Assembly (NCBI RefSeq): GCF_040545475.1
Contig: NZ_JBEPMA010000008.1
Span: forward strand, 1-64,000
From: Peptoniphilus_A olsenii
GTDB lineage: Bacteria > Bacillota > Clostridia > Tissierellales > Peptoniphilaceae
DNA length: 64,000 nt
Direction of reading: 5' to 3'
The translations under genes and the position numbers were made by a program. Under the pieces are notes generated by a model. It saw only the letters and a program-made list of their open reading frames with translations. It ran no database searches and was not told the DNA's origin. Below, piece by piece: positions 54,576-63,532 of this stretch. Position 1 is the first letter of the stretch, and each line of letters begins with the position of its first letter.

Positions 54576-54923
54576 ATGGATACACTAAGATATCAATTAC
54601 CAAATGATGCTTTGTACTTTTCTACAGTAAGGCTTATGACTACAGGTATTTTAAACACATTAAATAGAAATATCGAAGAAATAGAAGATATTAAAATGGC
54701 TGTCACAGAGTCTTTGAATATTTGTCTAAATTTGAAAAAAAATGATGTAATAAATCTTGTTTTTGAAATTGAAGAAGAATCTCTAAAAATAAAAGTTTCA
54801 GAAATTTCAGAAGATGAATTAAATTCTTGTGAAAAACTCTCTCTTGCAAAAACTATAATCGATTATCTTGTAGATAATTCATATTTTGAAGAAAATACTT
54901 TAGTACTCGTAAAAGAGCTTTAG
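54576..54923 (+). CDS. Degenerate GHKL anti-sigma-factor-like protein
   Basis: The 115-residue protein stands where RsbW/SpoIIAB kinases stand and is of similar fold (YFSTVRLMTTGILNTLN; IKMAVTESLNICLNL). The N-box Glu remains, but the Mg-binding Asn four residues on is Ile. The DxGxG box and the later G boxes are absent, and it is about 25 residues short. It probably cannot phosphorylate its partner. It could still bind sigma or the STAS protein. Confidence 0.65.
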   Translation: MDTLRYQLPNDALYFSTVRLMTTGILNTLNRNIEEIEDIKMAVTESLNICLNLKKNDVINLVFEIEEESLKIKVSEISEDELNSCEKLSLAKTIIDYLVDNSYFEENTLVLVKEL

Positions 54924-54931
54924 GTTTAATT

Positions 54932-55717
54932 ATGAATTTAAAAAAATATAACGATTTAGATAGAAGGCTTACAAAAGAAGAGAGAAAAGAACTTTTTAGA
55001 GAATATTACGAAGAAAAAGACCAAGAAATACGAGATATTTTAATTGAAGAGCATCTATATATTGCAGAGATTTTATCAAAAAAGTATACAAATAGAGGAA
55101 TCGACTATGACGATATATTTCAAATAGCGTCTATTGGTCTTATATATGCAATTGAGAGATTTGATCCAACAAAAGGATTTGAATTTTCATCTTTTGCAAC
55201 ACCTACAATAATTGGTGAGATTAAAAAATATTTTAGAGATAATGGTTGGACAATTAGAGTTCCACGTAGAATACAAGAACTATCCAAAAAAATTGCCAAT
55301 GCAACAACAACTCTATCTCAAAAATATCAAAAAACACCTACAATTGAAGATATAGCAGAATTTTTGGGCTCAACTCCCGAAGAAATAATGGAAGCTATGG
55401 AAGCATCAAAAGTTTATACACCACAATCATTAGATGTAACATATGAGAGTGGCAGCGAAAATGAATTTAGCTTGGCTGATTTGATAGGTGAAGATGAATC
55501 TTACTTTGATAAAATAGAAACAAATGACTTTTTCAAAAAAGCTATGAAAAATTTAGATGATGTAGAAAAGAAAATATTATTAGACAGATATTTCAATAAG
55601 AGAACTCAAGTTGCGATTGCCAAGGAGTTAAATATTTCTCAAATGACAGTTTCAAGAATTGAGAAAAAAGTTTTAGGGAAGATGAAAAAAGAAATAAGTA
55701 AAAGTATGGAGGTATAA
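54932..55717 (+). CDS. SigB/SigF-type RNA polymerase sigma factor
   Basis: The 261-residue sigma-70 family protein has region 2 (IDYDDIFQIASIGLIYAIER, FEFSSFATPTIIGEIKKYFR), the signature RDNGWTIRVPRRIQEL, region 3 and a region 4 helix-turn-helix (TQVAIAKELNISQMTVSRIE). This type controls general stress in Bacillus or sporulation; no spore genes are seen here. It is the output of the partner-switch operon. Confidence 0.9.
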   Translation: MNLKKYNDLDRRLTKEERKELFREYYEEKDQEIRDILIEEHLYIAEILSKKYTNRGIDYDDIFQIASIGLIYAIERFDPTKGFEFSSFATPTIIGEIKKYFRDNGWTIRVPRRIQELSKKIANATTTLSQKYQKTPTIEDIAEFLGSTPEEIMEAMEASKVYTPQSLDVTYESGSENEFSLADLIGEDESYFDKIETNDFFKKAMKNLDDVEKKILLDRYFNKRTQVAIAKELNISQMTVSRIEKKVLGKMKKEISKSMEV

Positions 55718-56376
55718 TGAATAGAAAAAAATATCTTGTGGGGCTTTTGAGGATAGTAAATATATTTGAAATAATAGTATCCATAATGCTTATTGCAGGA
55801 GTGATTTTTGCAGTACCCGATATAGTAAAATACTATTTTCAAATAATTCAGTCTGATGAATTAGCTTCATATGAATTATTTCAACATTTTCTATCTCATG
55901 TTCTTCTACTAGTTATAGCTATAGAATTTGTCGTTCTTATGATTGCTCATACAGACTCAAATATCATTCATCTGATTATGCTTGTGATTTCAAGAAAAAT
56001 GCTAGTATATTCAGATACTATGCTTGATTTATTAGTAGCTGTAGTAGCTATTGCTATATTATTTGCAGTCAGAAAATTTTTAGTTACAAGTGTTACAGAA
56101 GATGGAGTGCTAGAGCACGCAACTGAATTTTCTGCCTCTACCTCAATACAAAAATTAAACGCCAAATACGATCTAGACATAAATGGGGGCAAATCAACTA
56201 CACTTGGTGGTTATGTATTTAGCTTATTAGAAGAAGCGAGAGAAGAACCGGATATAGGTGTAATTGTCGAAGATGGCACTTACCTTTTCCAAATATTAAG
56301 AGCAAGTGGTGGCGTTATAGAAACTGTATCAATCGAACGAATTGAAAATAAAAAAGAAGAAAAATCAAAAGAATAA
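55717..56376 (+). CDS. Membrane protein with CorC/HlyC-like C-terminal domain
   Basis: The 219-residue protein has four membrane segments (about 10-125) recalling the PsiE family, then a soluble domain with GGYVFSLLEEAREEPDIGVI and YLFQILRASGGVIETVSIER, which looks like the transporter-associated CorC/HlyC domain. It overlaps the sigma gene stop and ends the operon. The role is unknown. Confidence 0.65.
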   Translation: MNRKKYLVGLLRIVNIFEIIVSIMLIAGVIFAVPDIVKYYFQIIQSDELASYELFQHFLSHVLLLVIAIEFVVLMIAHTDSNIIHLIMLVISRKMLVYSDTMLDLLVAVVAIAILFAVRKFLVTSVTEDGVLEHATEFSASTSIQKLNAKYDLDINGGKSTTLGGYVFSLLEEAREEPDIGVIVEDGTYLFQILRASGGVIETVSIERIENKKEEKSKE

Positions 56377-56377
56377 T

Positions 56378-56405
56378 AGGTCTGTAATTTTACAGACCTT
56401 TAATA
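56378..56405 (+). terminator. Terminator of the sigma-factor operon
   Basis: AGGTCTGTA-ATTT-TACAGACCT is followed by a weak T-rich run. Confidence 0.65.
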
Positions 56406-56423
56406 TTATTAAGTTGGTGAATT

Positions 56424-57914
56424 ATGAAAAAATACATAATGTCTTTTGACGCAGGCACAACATCTGCAAGGACAATAATATTTGATAAACATGGAAATCC
56501 AGTATCTTCAGCACAAAAAGAGCTTTTGAGATTTTTTCCAAAACCAGGATATGTAGAAGAAGACCCTGAAGATTTGTGGTCAAAACAGCTTGGAACAGCA
56601 GTAGAAGCGATGAGTAAAGTTAATATTGACCCAGAAGAGATTGCTGCAATTGGAATAACAAATCAAAGAGAGACGACAATAGTATGGAATAAAAAAACTA
56701 AAGAACCAATTTATAACGCAATAGTTTGGCAGTGCAAGAGAACTTCAAATTATTGCGAAGAACTCAAAAGACAAGGATTAGAAGAAAAAATAAAAGACAA
56801 AACAGGTCTTGTAATTGATCCATACTTTTCTGCAACCAAAATAAAATGGATACTAGATAATGTAGAAGGAGCTCGTGAAATGGCAAAAAGAGGTGAGCTC
56901 TTATTTGGAACAGTTGACACATATTTAATTTATAATCTCACTGATGGAAAAGTACATATGACAGATTATACAAATGCTTCCAGAACAATGCTATTTAATA
57001 TTCACACACTTGATTGGGACGAAGAACTGTTAAAGCTTTTTGATATACCAAAAAGTATGCTCCCTGAAATAAAAAATTCCAGTGAAGTGTATGGTAAATC
57101 AAAATCTAAATATTTAGGATGTGAAATAAAAATAGCAGCAGCAATAGGTGACCAACAGTCGTCACTATTTGGCACAGCATCCTTTGAAAAATCGATGGGA
57201 AAATCAACATTTGGCACTGGTGCATTCCTTCTTATGAATACTGGAGATGAAATAATAAAATCAAACTCTGGGCTTGTTAGCACAGTAGCTTGGTCTATTG
57301 ATGGGAAAGTGACATATGCTCTTGAAGGTTCAATTTTTGAGGCGGGGTCATGTATTAATTATTTGCGAGATAATTTGAGGATATTAGACCAAGCTGATGA
57401 CTCTGAATATATGGCGACAAAAGTAGAGGATACAAATGATTGCTACTTTATACCAGCATTTACAGGATTAGGTGCACCTTATTGGGATCAAAAAGCAAGA
57501 GGAACTATAGTTGGCATAACTGGATCTGTAAATAAATATCATATAATTAGAGCTGCACTGGAGTCAATTGCTTATCTGTCTACAGATGTCATAAATGCTA
57601 TGGAAAAAGACTTAGGATTTAAAATAAAATCTCTAAAAGTAGATGGTGGCATGAGCAAGAATGATTTCTTGATGGGTTTTTTGGCAGATATGATAGATAC
57701 AGTAGTATGTAGACCAAAAATAGTTGAACTCACATCACTTGGAGCTTGCTATATGGCGGGATTAGCTGTTGGTTTTTGGAAAAGTACTCAAGAGATAAAA
57801 GAAAATACTGAAATAGATAAAGAGTTTTATCCAGATATATCTCAAAGTGAACGTAAAAAGAAATTAGAAAGATGGCATGAGGCAGTTAAATATTCAATGA
57901 ATTGGGCAAAATGA
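56424..57914 (+). CDS. glpK: Glycerol kinase
   Basis: The 496-residue FGGY kinase has YIMSFDAGTTSARTIIFD at the N-terminus, IGDQQSSLFG and YFIPAFTGLGAPYWD in the middle, and LKVDGGMSKNDFLMGF. It phosphorylates glycerol to glycerol-3-phosphate. No facilitator or dehydrogenase gene is adjacent. Confidence 0.95.
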   Translation: MKKYIMSFDAGTTSARTIIFDKHGNPVSSAQKELLRFFPKPGYVEEDPEDLWSKQLGTAVEAMSKVNIDPEEIAAIGITNQRETTIVWNKKTKEPIYNAIVWQCKRTSNYCEELKRQGLEEKIKDKTGLVIDPYFSATKIKWILDNVEGAREMAKRGELLFGTVDTYLIYNLTDGKVHMTDYTNASRTMLFNIHTLDWDEELLKLFDIPKSMLPEIKNSSEVYGKSKSKYLGCEIKIAAAIGDQQSSLFGTASFEKSMGKSTFGTGAFLLMNTGDEIIKSNSGLVSTVAWSIDGKVTYALEGSIFEAGSCINYLRDNLRILDQADDSEYMATKVEDTNDCYFIPAFTGLGAPYWDQKARGTIVGITGSVNKYHIIRAALESIAYLSTDVINAMEKDLGFKIKSLKVDGGMSKNDFLMGFLADMIDTVVCRPKIVELTSLGACYMAGLAVGFWKSTQEIKENTEIDKEFYPDISQSERKKKLERWHEAVKYSMNWAK

Positions 57915-57993
57915 ATAATTATTTATATATTAAAATGGATAAGAATAGATTATTAACTGGAATTTGAATTTATAATTTTTACAATGAAATTAA

Positions 57994-58050
57994 AAATAAA
58001 TCTTGGACCAATCCAAAATTTTTATAGGTCTGAGATTTATTTTTTTATAA
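57994..58050 (+). terminator. Terminator after glpK
   Basis: AAATAAATCTTGGACC and GGTCTGAGATTTATTT pair at 14 of 16 positions and are followed by more T's. Confidence 0.7.
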
Positions 58051-58163
58051 TAAAATTTTTAATTATATGAACTATCAAAGTTTAATTTTTCTACTCTAAG
58101 TTATTCTTTATATTAAAGTGGTATAAATATATTACATGAATATTTTTAAAAAAGGAGACAAAA

Positions 58164-58790
58164 ATGGCTATTTTAAGGTCAAGTGATGATTTAAAATTTT
58201 TAGATATTTTAGATTTTCCAAAAATTGATATAAAAGATAATCTTTTTACTTTCATTACTGGTAAAAGTGGAAGTGGTAAAAGCACTTATTTAAAATTATT
58301 AAATAGGACAGCTCTTCCTTCTGCTGGTGAAATATTTTACAAAGACAAAAATATCAAAGAGTATCCTGTTCTTGAATACAGAAAAGAAGTTATGATGATT
58401 CCCCAAGAGGTATTTCTCATAGAGGGAACAATTTATGATAATTTTAAATTTTTCTATGAAGCTAGAGAAGATGAGGTAATCTCAAAAGATGAAATAAATA
58501 AATTTCTTGAGCTGTCTTGTCTAGATTATGATGCTGATAAAAAAGTTGATAATTTATCGGGTGGAGAGAGACAAAGAGTATTTGTTTCTATATTTTTGTC
58601 TTTTAAATCTCCAGTTTTACTTTTAGATGAGCCTACTGCTGCTTTAGATGAAAAAACTTCCAATAAACTTTTATCGAATTTAAAAAAATATTTTAAAGAA
58701 AATAATGTTACGGCAATATGTGTTTGTCACAATGATGTGCTTGTAGAAAAGTTTTCTGATTACACTATACGATTGGGGGCAGAAAAATGA
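58164..58790 (+). CDS. fetA: FetA-type ABC ATPase (iron export)
   Basis: The 208-residue ATPase has Walker A TGKSGSGKSTYLKLL, the signature LSGGERQRVFVS and Walker B VLLLDEPTAALDE. It is of the YbbL/FetA type, which pairs with FetB to export iron in E. coli. It overlaps fetB by 4 bp and starts behind AAGGAG. Confidence 0.85.
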   Translation: MAILRSSDDLKFLDILDFPKIDIKDNLFTFITGKSGSGKSTYLKLLNRTALPSAGEIFYKDKNIKEYPVLEYRKEVMMIPQEVFLIEGTIYDNFKFFYEAREDEVISKDEINKFLELSCLDYDADKKVDNLSGGERQRVFVSIFLSFKSPVLLLDEPTAALDEKTSNKLLSNLKKYFKENNVTAICVCHNDVLVEKFSDYTIRLGAEK

Positions 58791-59554
58791 ATGTAGTAGA
58801 GTTACAAATTGGTCAATTTCTATTGATTTATTTATTACTTCTCATTGTTTTATTTATAATGAAGAGATATAAAGTTGATCATACTAAACTTCTTATTACT
58901 GCTAGTGTTAAGATGACTGTTCAACTAATTATTGCAGGACTTATATTAACCTACATTTTTAAAAATCCACATCCTGCTTTTACTATTGCATATTTGGTAG
59001 CTATGACACTTTTTACAATTCACAGAGTCCTTTCCAAAAATAAAGATTTAAATAAAAATTTCAAAAAAGTGATTGCTATATCTATTTCAATTTCAGGATT
59101 ATTTGTAATTATGTATTTTGTATATTTAGTTGTGGGTGAGAGTATTTTTAATCCACAATATGTTATTCCAATATCTGGCATGATTATGGGCAATGTAATG
59201 ACAGGTGTTTCTCTTGGAATAAAAACATTTAAAGAATCACTTGTTGGCAAGAGAGCAAAAGTAGATGCTTTGTTATCAGTGGGAGCCGCACCAGATAGGA
59301 TACTACTGCCTTTTGTGAAACAAGCTTTTGAGACTGCATTTTTGCCAACTTTAAATTCTATGATTGGTATGGGAATTGTTTCTCTACCTGGTATGATGAC
59401 AGGACAAATTCTTGCAGGTACTCTTCCTAATACTGCTATAATGTATCAAATTGCCATTATGATAGCTATATCCACAGCTGTCACTTGTGCATCATTTGGT
59501 TCATTATTCTTTGGTTATAAGACACTTTTTGATAAAGATACACAAATTATTTAA
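58787..59554 (+). CDS. fetB: FetB-type ABC permease (UPF0014)
   Basis: The 255-residue membrane protein has about seven segments and the family motifs YVIPISGMIMGNVMTGVSLG, ALLSVGAAPDRI and GMGIVSLPGMMTGQILAG. It is the partner of FetA. It may protect the cell when heme import raises free iron. Confidence 0.88.
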   Translation: MNVVELQIGQFLLIYLLLLIVLFIMKRYKVDHTKLLITASVKMTVQLIIAGLILTYIFKNPHPAFTIAYLVAMTLFTIHRVLSKNKDLNKNFKKVIAISISISGLFVIMYFVYLVVGESIFNPQYVIPISGMIMGNVMTGVSLGIKTFKESLVGKRAKVDALLSVGAAPDRILLPFVKQAFETAFLPTLNSMIGMGIVSLPGMMTGQILAGTLPNTAIMYQIAIMIAISTAVTCASFGSLFFGYKTLFDKDTQII

Positions 59555-59615
59555 AATAATATTTTCTAAATAATTTAATTATGATTATTATATTTCTAAG
59601 GTATATTATAAATTA

Positions 59616-59645
59616 GCTGCTGGGAAACTAGCAGTTTTTTATTTT
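59616..59645 (+). terminator. Terminator after fetB
   Basis: CTGCT-GGGAAACT-AGCAG is a short stem followed by TTTTTTATTTTT. Confidence 0.65.
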
Positions 59646-59727
59646 TATCAGAACATTTGTATTTTAAATTTATAAAATTTATGTTATCATATACAAAACG
59701 CAAGTTCTAAAAGAATTGAGGTTCTAT

Positions 59728-60960
59728 ATGGATATTAATGAAAAATTAAAGATTCTTACGGATTCTGCTAAATATGATGTGTCATGTTCTTCGTCAGGTT
59801 CTAATAGAAAAAATTCTAAAAAAGGGTTAGGAAATGCAAGTTATTCTGGTATATGTCATAGTTGGAGTGAGGATGGAAGATGTATTTCTCTATTGAAAAT
59901 TCTTCTTTCAAATAAATGTGTATACGATTGTGAATATTGCATTAATAGAAAGAGCATGAATGTGTCAAGAGCAGAATTTACGCCACGTGAGGTGGCAAAT
60001 CTTACTGTCAATTTTTATAAAAGAAATTATATAGAGGGTCTTTTTTTATCTTCCGCAGTTGCGATAAGTCCTGACAATACTATGGAACTTTTAATTAAAA
60101 CTGCCGAAATTTTAAGAGATGAATATAATTTTAATGGTTATATTCACATGAAAGCTATACCATCTGCGAGCGATTCATTAATAAAGAAGCTTGGCAATTT
60201 AGTTGATAGGCTAAGTGTTAATATTGAGCTGCCCACTGAGAAGGCTCTATCTATTCTTGCACCTTCAAAATCTTATAATTCTATATACACACCAATGTCA
60301 AATATAAATAAACTCATTTTGGAAAATAATGAGGATAAAAGAAAGTTTAAATATGCAAATAATTTTGTGCCAGCGGGGCAGACTACTCAGATGATAATAG
60401 GTGCTTCTAATGAGACAGACAGTACTATAATTAATAGATCGTCTAATCTATATAAAAATTATAATCTAAAGCGAGTTTATTATTCTGGTTATGTCCCTGT
60501 GGTAAAAAGTAAATATACACAGGGAATTAAAAAACCTCCACTTATAAGAGAACACAGACTCTATCAAGCTGATTGGCTCATGAGATATTATAAATTTGGT
60601 GCAAATGAAATCGTAAATGAAAATGTGCCGAATCTAGATTTAAATTTAGATCCAAAAGCAAGCTGGGCAATTAGAAATATCAATATGTTTCCAATTGAAA
60701 TAAATCATGCCAATTACAATGATTTGCTTAGGATTCCAGGCATTGGGCCAACTTATGCGTTAAGAATTATTAAAGCAAGAAAATTTGCTAAATTATCTTA
60801 CGATAGTTTGTTGAATTTAAAAATATCAATAAAAAAAGCTAAGTACTTTATATTAGTTGATGGAGTGTATAAAGGTGGTAACATATCGTCTACGGATTAT
60901 TTAGAATATTTATTAAGTGATAGAAAAGAGAAAAAATATGAACAATTATCATTTTTTTAA
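59728..60960 (+). CDS. Radical-SAM protein of the DNA modification/repair type
   Basis: The 410-residue protein has the 4Fe-4S motif CVYDCEYC (CxxxCxxC) near residue 70 and a C-terminal helix-hairpin-helix (LLRIPGIGPTYALRI). This matches the family annotated as putative DNA modification/repair radical SAM proteins (TIGR03916), which travel with the type of gene found next. Chemistry and substrate are unknown. ATG 59728 follows GAGG. Confidence 0.85.
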   Translation: MDINEKLKILTDSAKYDVSCSSSGSNRKNSKKGLGNASYSGICHSWSEDGRCISLLKILLSNKCVYDCEYCINRKSMNVSRAEFTPREVANLTVNFYKRNYIEGLFLSSAVAISPDNTMELLIKTAEILRDEYNFNGYIHMKAIPSASDSLIKKLGNLVDRLSVNIELPTEKALSILAPSKSYNSIYTPMSNINKLILENNEDKRKFKYANNFVPAGQTTQMIIGASNETDSTIINRSSNLYKNYNLKRVYYSGYVPVVKSKYTQGIKKPPLIREHRLYQADWLMRYYKFGANEIVNENVPNLDLNLDPKASWAIRNINMFPIEINHANYNDLLRIPGIGPTYALRIIKARKFAKLSYDSLLNLKISIKKAKYFILVDGVYKGGNISSTDYLEYLLSDRKEKKYEQLSFF

Positions 60961-61687
60961 TTATGACAACACTTTAGAAGGTCTTTTTACATTAGTTTTT
61001 GAAAAATACAAATGTATTGAGCATGCTTATATAAAACCCACAAGTGTACAAACTAATTTTTTTGATGATGTCAATTTTGTAGTAACAGATTTGAGTAAGG
61101 CTGATAGAGTAAAGAAGTCAATTACTAAGAACTTCGGCAATTATTTCTTAACACAAATTCTTTATGTATATTGTAGTTATCATGATAACAAAGAAGATAT
61201 TATAGCCAAAACTATAAAAGGAATGTATGTGTATGGAAAAGACTTTTTATATTCTAGTAATAAGTTTGCAGTAGAGTTTAATAAAATAGTTAAAAAAGTA
61301 GCTAGAGAAATACATACCTTTAAAGGTTTATTGAGATTTAAAGAGATTGAAGGTGGTGTATTATTTGCTGAATTTTCACCAGATAGCGATATCTTATATT
61401 TTTTGATTAGGCATTTTAAAGAGAGAATGCCAGATGAAAATTTTATAATTTATGATTCTTATAGAAATTATGCTGCTTTTTATTTTGACAAAAAAGTTGA
61501 ATTTATTTCTGTAGAAAATTTTGATATAAAAGAAACTTCTGAAGAGAAGTTTTTTAAAGATATATGGTGCAATTTTTATAATTCAGTTTCTATTAAAGAG
61601 CGGAAAAATACAAAGCTTATGAAAAATAATATGCCAATTAAATATTGGAAATATTTGCCTGAAAAAAATAATATTAAAATTTTGTAA
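60938..61687 (+). CDS. Partner DNA-metabolism protein of the radical-SAM gene
   Basis: The 249-residue protein matches the small family (TIGR03915 type) always found beside the previous gene: YDNTLEGLFTLVFEKY at the start, HTFKGLLRFKEIEGG and a C-terminal KRNT-like end (KERKNTKLMKNNMPIKYW, KYLPEK). It overlaps the radical-SAM gene by 23 bp. In some species the two are linked with uracil-DNA-glycosylase-like domains; none is seen here. Confidence 0.8.
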   Translation: MNNYHFFNYDNTLEGLFTLVFEKYKCIEHAYIKPTSVQTNFFDDVNFVVTDLSKADRVKKSITKNFGNYFLTQILYVYCSYHDNKEDIIAKTIKGMYVYGKDFLYSSNKFAVEFNKIVKKVAREIHTFKGLLRFKEIEGGVLFAEFSPDSDILYFLIRHFKERMPDENFIIYDSYRNYAAFYFDKKVEFISVENFDIKETSEEKFFKDIWCNFYNSVSIKERKNTKLMKNNMPIKYWKYLPEKNNIKIL

Positions 61688-61771
61688 AGCTTGTAAATTA
61701 TAAGTTTAAGAATAGCTAAAAAGGAAAAAAATATAATATAGTATTAATTTATTAATTTGAGAGGGAGAAAA

Positions 61772-62839
61772 ATGGATATAAGATTTGTAAAAAGAAAAAA
61801 TTTAAAAGAAAAACCTAAAGATGCACTAGGTTTTGGTACAAAATTTACTGACTATGTATTTAATATGGACTGGGATGAAGATGAAGGTTGGCATGATGCA
61901 GAAATTGTCCCTTATGACGATGTAAAAATGGATCCAGCATCTATGGTTCTACATTATGCTCAAGCAACTTTTGAAGGTCTAAAAGCATATAAAGGTGCAG
62001 ATGGAAATTATTATTTATTTAGACCATATATGAATGCCAAGAGATTTATAAATTCTAATAAGAGACTTTGTCTACCAGAATTGCCAGAAGATTTATTTGT
62101 AGAGTCAATAAAAGAACTTGTGAAGCTAGAAAAAGATTGGATACCCGAAGGTGAAGGCGAATCGCTATATATAAGGCCATTTATGTATGCAAAAGAAGTA
62201 AAACTTGGGGTAGCACCATCTAAATCATATAGATTTAGTATAATACTTTCTCCAGTAGGGGCTTATTACCCACAAGGAATGGCACCTGTAAAAATATATG
62301 TAGAAGATGAACTCACACGAGCAAGCCTAGGTGGAACAGGATTTGCCAAATGTGCTGGCAACTATGCTGCATCACTTTTAGGTCAAGTAAAAGCTGAAAA
62401 ACTCGGATATACTCAAGTTCTGTGGCTTGACGGAGTAGAAAGAAAATATGTCGAAGAAGTAGGTTCAATGAATGCTATGTTTTTAATTGACGATACTGTG
62501 ATTACAGCACCTGCAGGAGAGACAGTTCTTCCTGGAGTTACACGTGATTCTGTAATCAAAATATTAAAAGATAAGGGTATCAAAGTAGAGGAAAAACACC
62601 TTCATATTGATGATTTGATGGCAGCAGCAAAAGATAAAAGACTAAAAGAAGCTTGGGGAACAGGGACTGCAGCGATAATTTCACCAATAGGAGAATTATT
62701 CTATAAGGGCGAAGAAGAGATTATAAATGATTTCAAGACAGGAGAATTGACACAAGAAATTTACGATACACTAACTGATATCCAATGGGCACGCTCAGAA
62801 GATAAATATGGTTGGAGAGAAAAAATAGATATAGATTAA
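61772..62839 (+). CDS. ilvE: Branched-chain amino-acid aminotransferase
   Basis: The 355-residue PLP class IV enzyme has HYAQATFEGLKAYKGADG, YIRPFMYAKE and KCAGNYAASLLGQVKAEKLG (PLP-binding Lys region), then EEVGSMNAMF. It interconverts Leu, Ile, Val and their keto acids. It starts behind GAGGGAG. Confidence 0.95.
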   Translation: MDIRFVKRKNLKEKPKDALGFGTKFTDYVFNMDWDEDEGWHDAEIVPYDDVKMDPASMVLHYAQATFEGLKAYKGADGNYYLFRPYMNAKRFINSNKRLCLPELPEDLFVESIKELVKLEKDWIPEGEGESLYIRPFMYAKEVKLGVAPSKSYRFSIILSPVGAYYPQGMAPVKIYVEDELTRASLGGTGFAKCAGNYAASLLGQVKAEKLGYTQVLWLDGVERKYVEEVGSMNAMFLIDDTVITAPAGETVLPGVTRDSVIKILKDKGIKVEEKHLHIDDLMAAAKDKRLKEAWGTGTAAIISPIGELFYKGEEEIINDFKTGELTQEIYDTLTDIQWARSEDKYGWREKIDID

Positions 62840-62846
62840 TAAAAAA

Positions 62847-62875
62847 TGGGGCAGATTAGTTTCTGCCCCTTTATA
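62847..62875 (+). terminator. Terminator after ilvE
   Basis: GGGGCAGA-TTAGT-TTCTGCCCC is followed by TTTATA. Confidence 0.8.
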
Positions 62876-62905
62876 CATTCTATATTGTTGCAAAATTTTA
62901 ATATA

Positions 62906-63388
62906 TTATTCTGACCTAGTTCTAGAGCCTGCTCTCTTATACACTATATTTTCAAAATCATCGTCATGTTTATCATACCCATCATTTATGGAACTATAAT
63001 ATTCATCTCTTTTAGGAATAACTTCATTAATAGGAGTCAAAAGATTAGTCTTTGGTTCGATATTTGCGTAAATATTTTCTGCTAATTGTTTCAAATTAAT
63101 TTTGTATTCACCAGGTTCATAATTAATTTTTGTACGAAGCATATTTCCTTTGCCAAGTACAAGTTCAAGTTTGTTGTCATCAATAATAACAAATTTTAAT
63201 CTTATGACCTGTAAATCTCCAATTTCAATAAAAGGAATATCAAAGGTAGGATGTCCATTTTCGTATTTCGCAGTAACATTTTCATAATCCACTTTACTAA
63301 AATAACTAAGACTGTACTTGTCAATATATCTATTAATTATCTCCTCGTATAAACTTTTCAATTCTTTTTTGTCGATTTCGTTATTCAT
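62906..63388 (-). CDS. Conserved hypothetical protein
   Basis: The 160-residue soluble protein has no signal or membrane segment. It shows an N-terminal helix and a beta-rich centre (IGDLQVIRLKFVIIDDNKLE) with a charged, probably disordered tail. ATG 63388 follows AAGGGTG. I recognise no family. Confidence 0.6.
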   Translation of the reverse strand: MNNEIDKKELKSLYEEIINRYIDKYSLSYFSKVDYENVTAKYENGHPTFDIPFIEIGDLQVIRLKFVIIDDNKLELVLGKGNMLRTKINYEPGEYKINLKQLAENIYANIEPKTNLLTPINEVIPKRDEYYSSINDGYDKHDDDFENIVYKRAGSRTRSE

Positions 63389-63532
63389 AAAATTCACCCT
63401 TTTATATTATTTAACATATTACCACAATATTATATATAATATTTTACCCAGAATATATTTTTTAATTCTGTAAAATCTCGAAATTCAAATACATCATATA
63501 TAATGAATTAAAATAAATAGTTATTAGACTTA

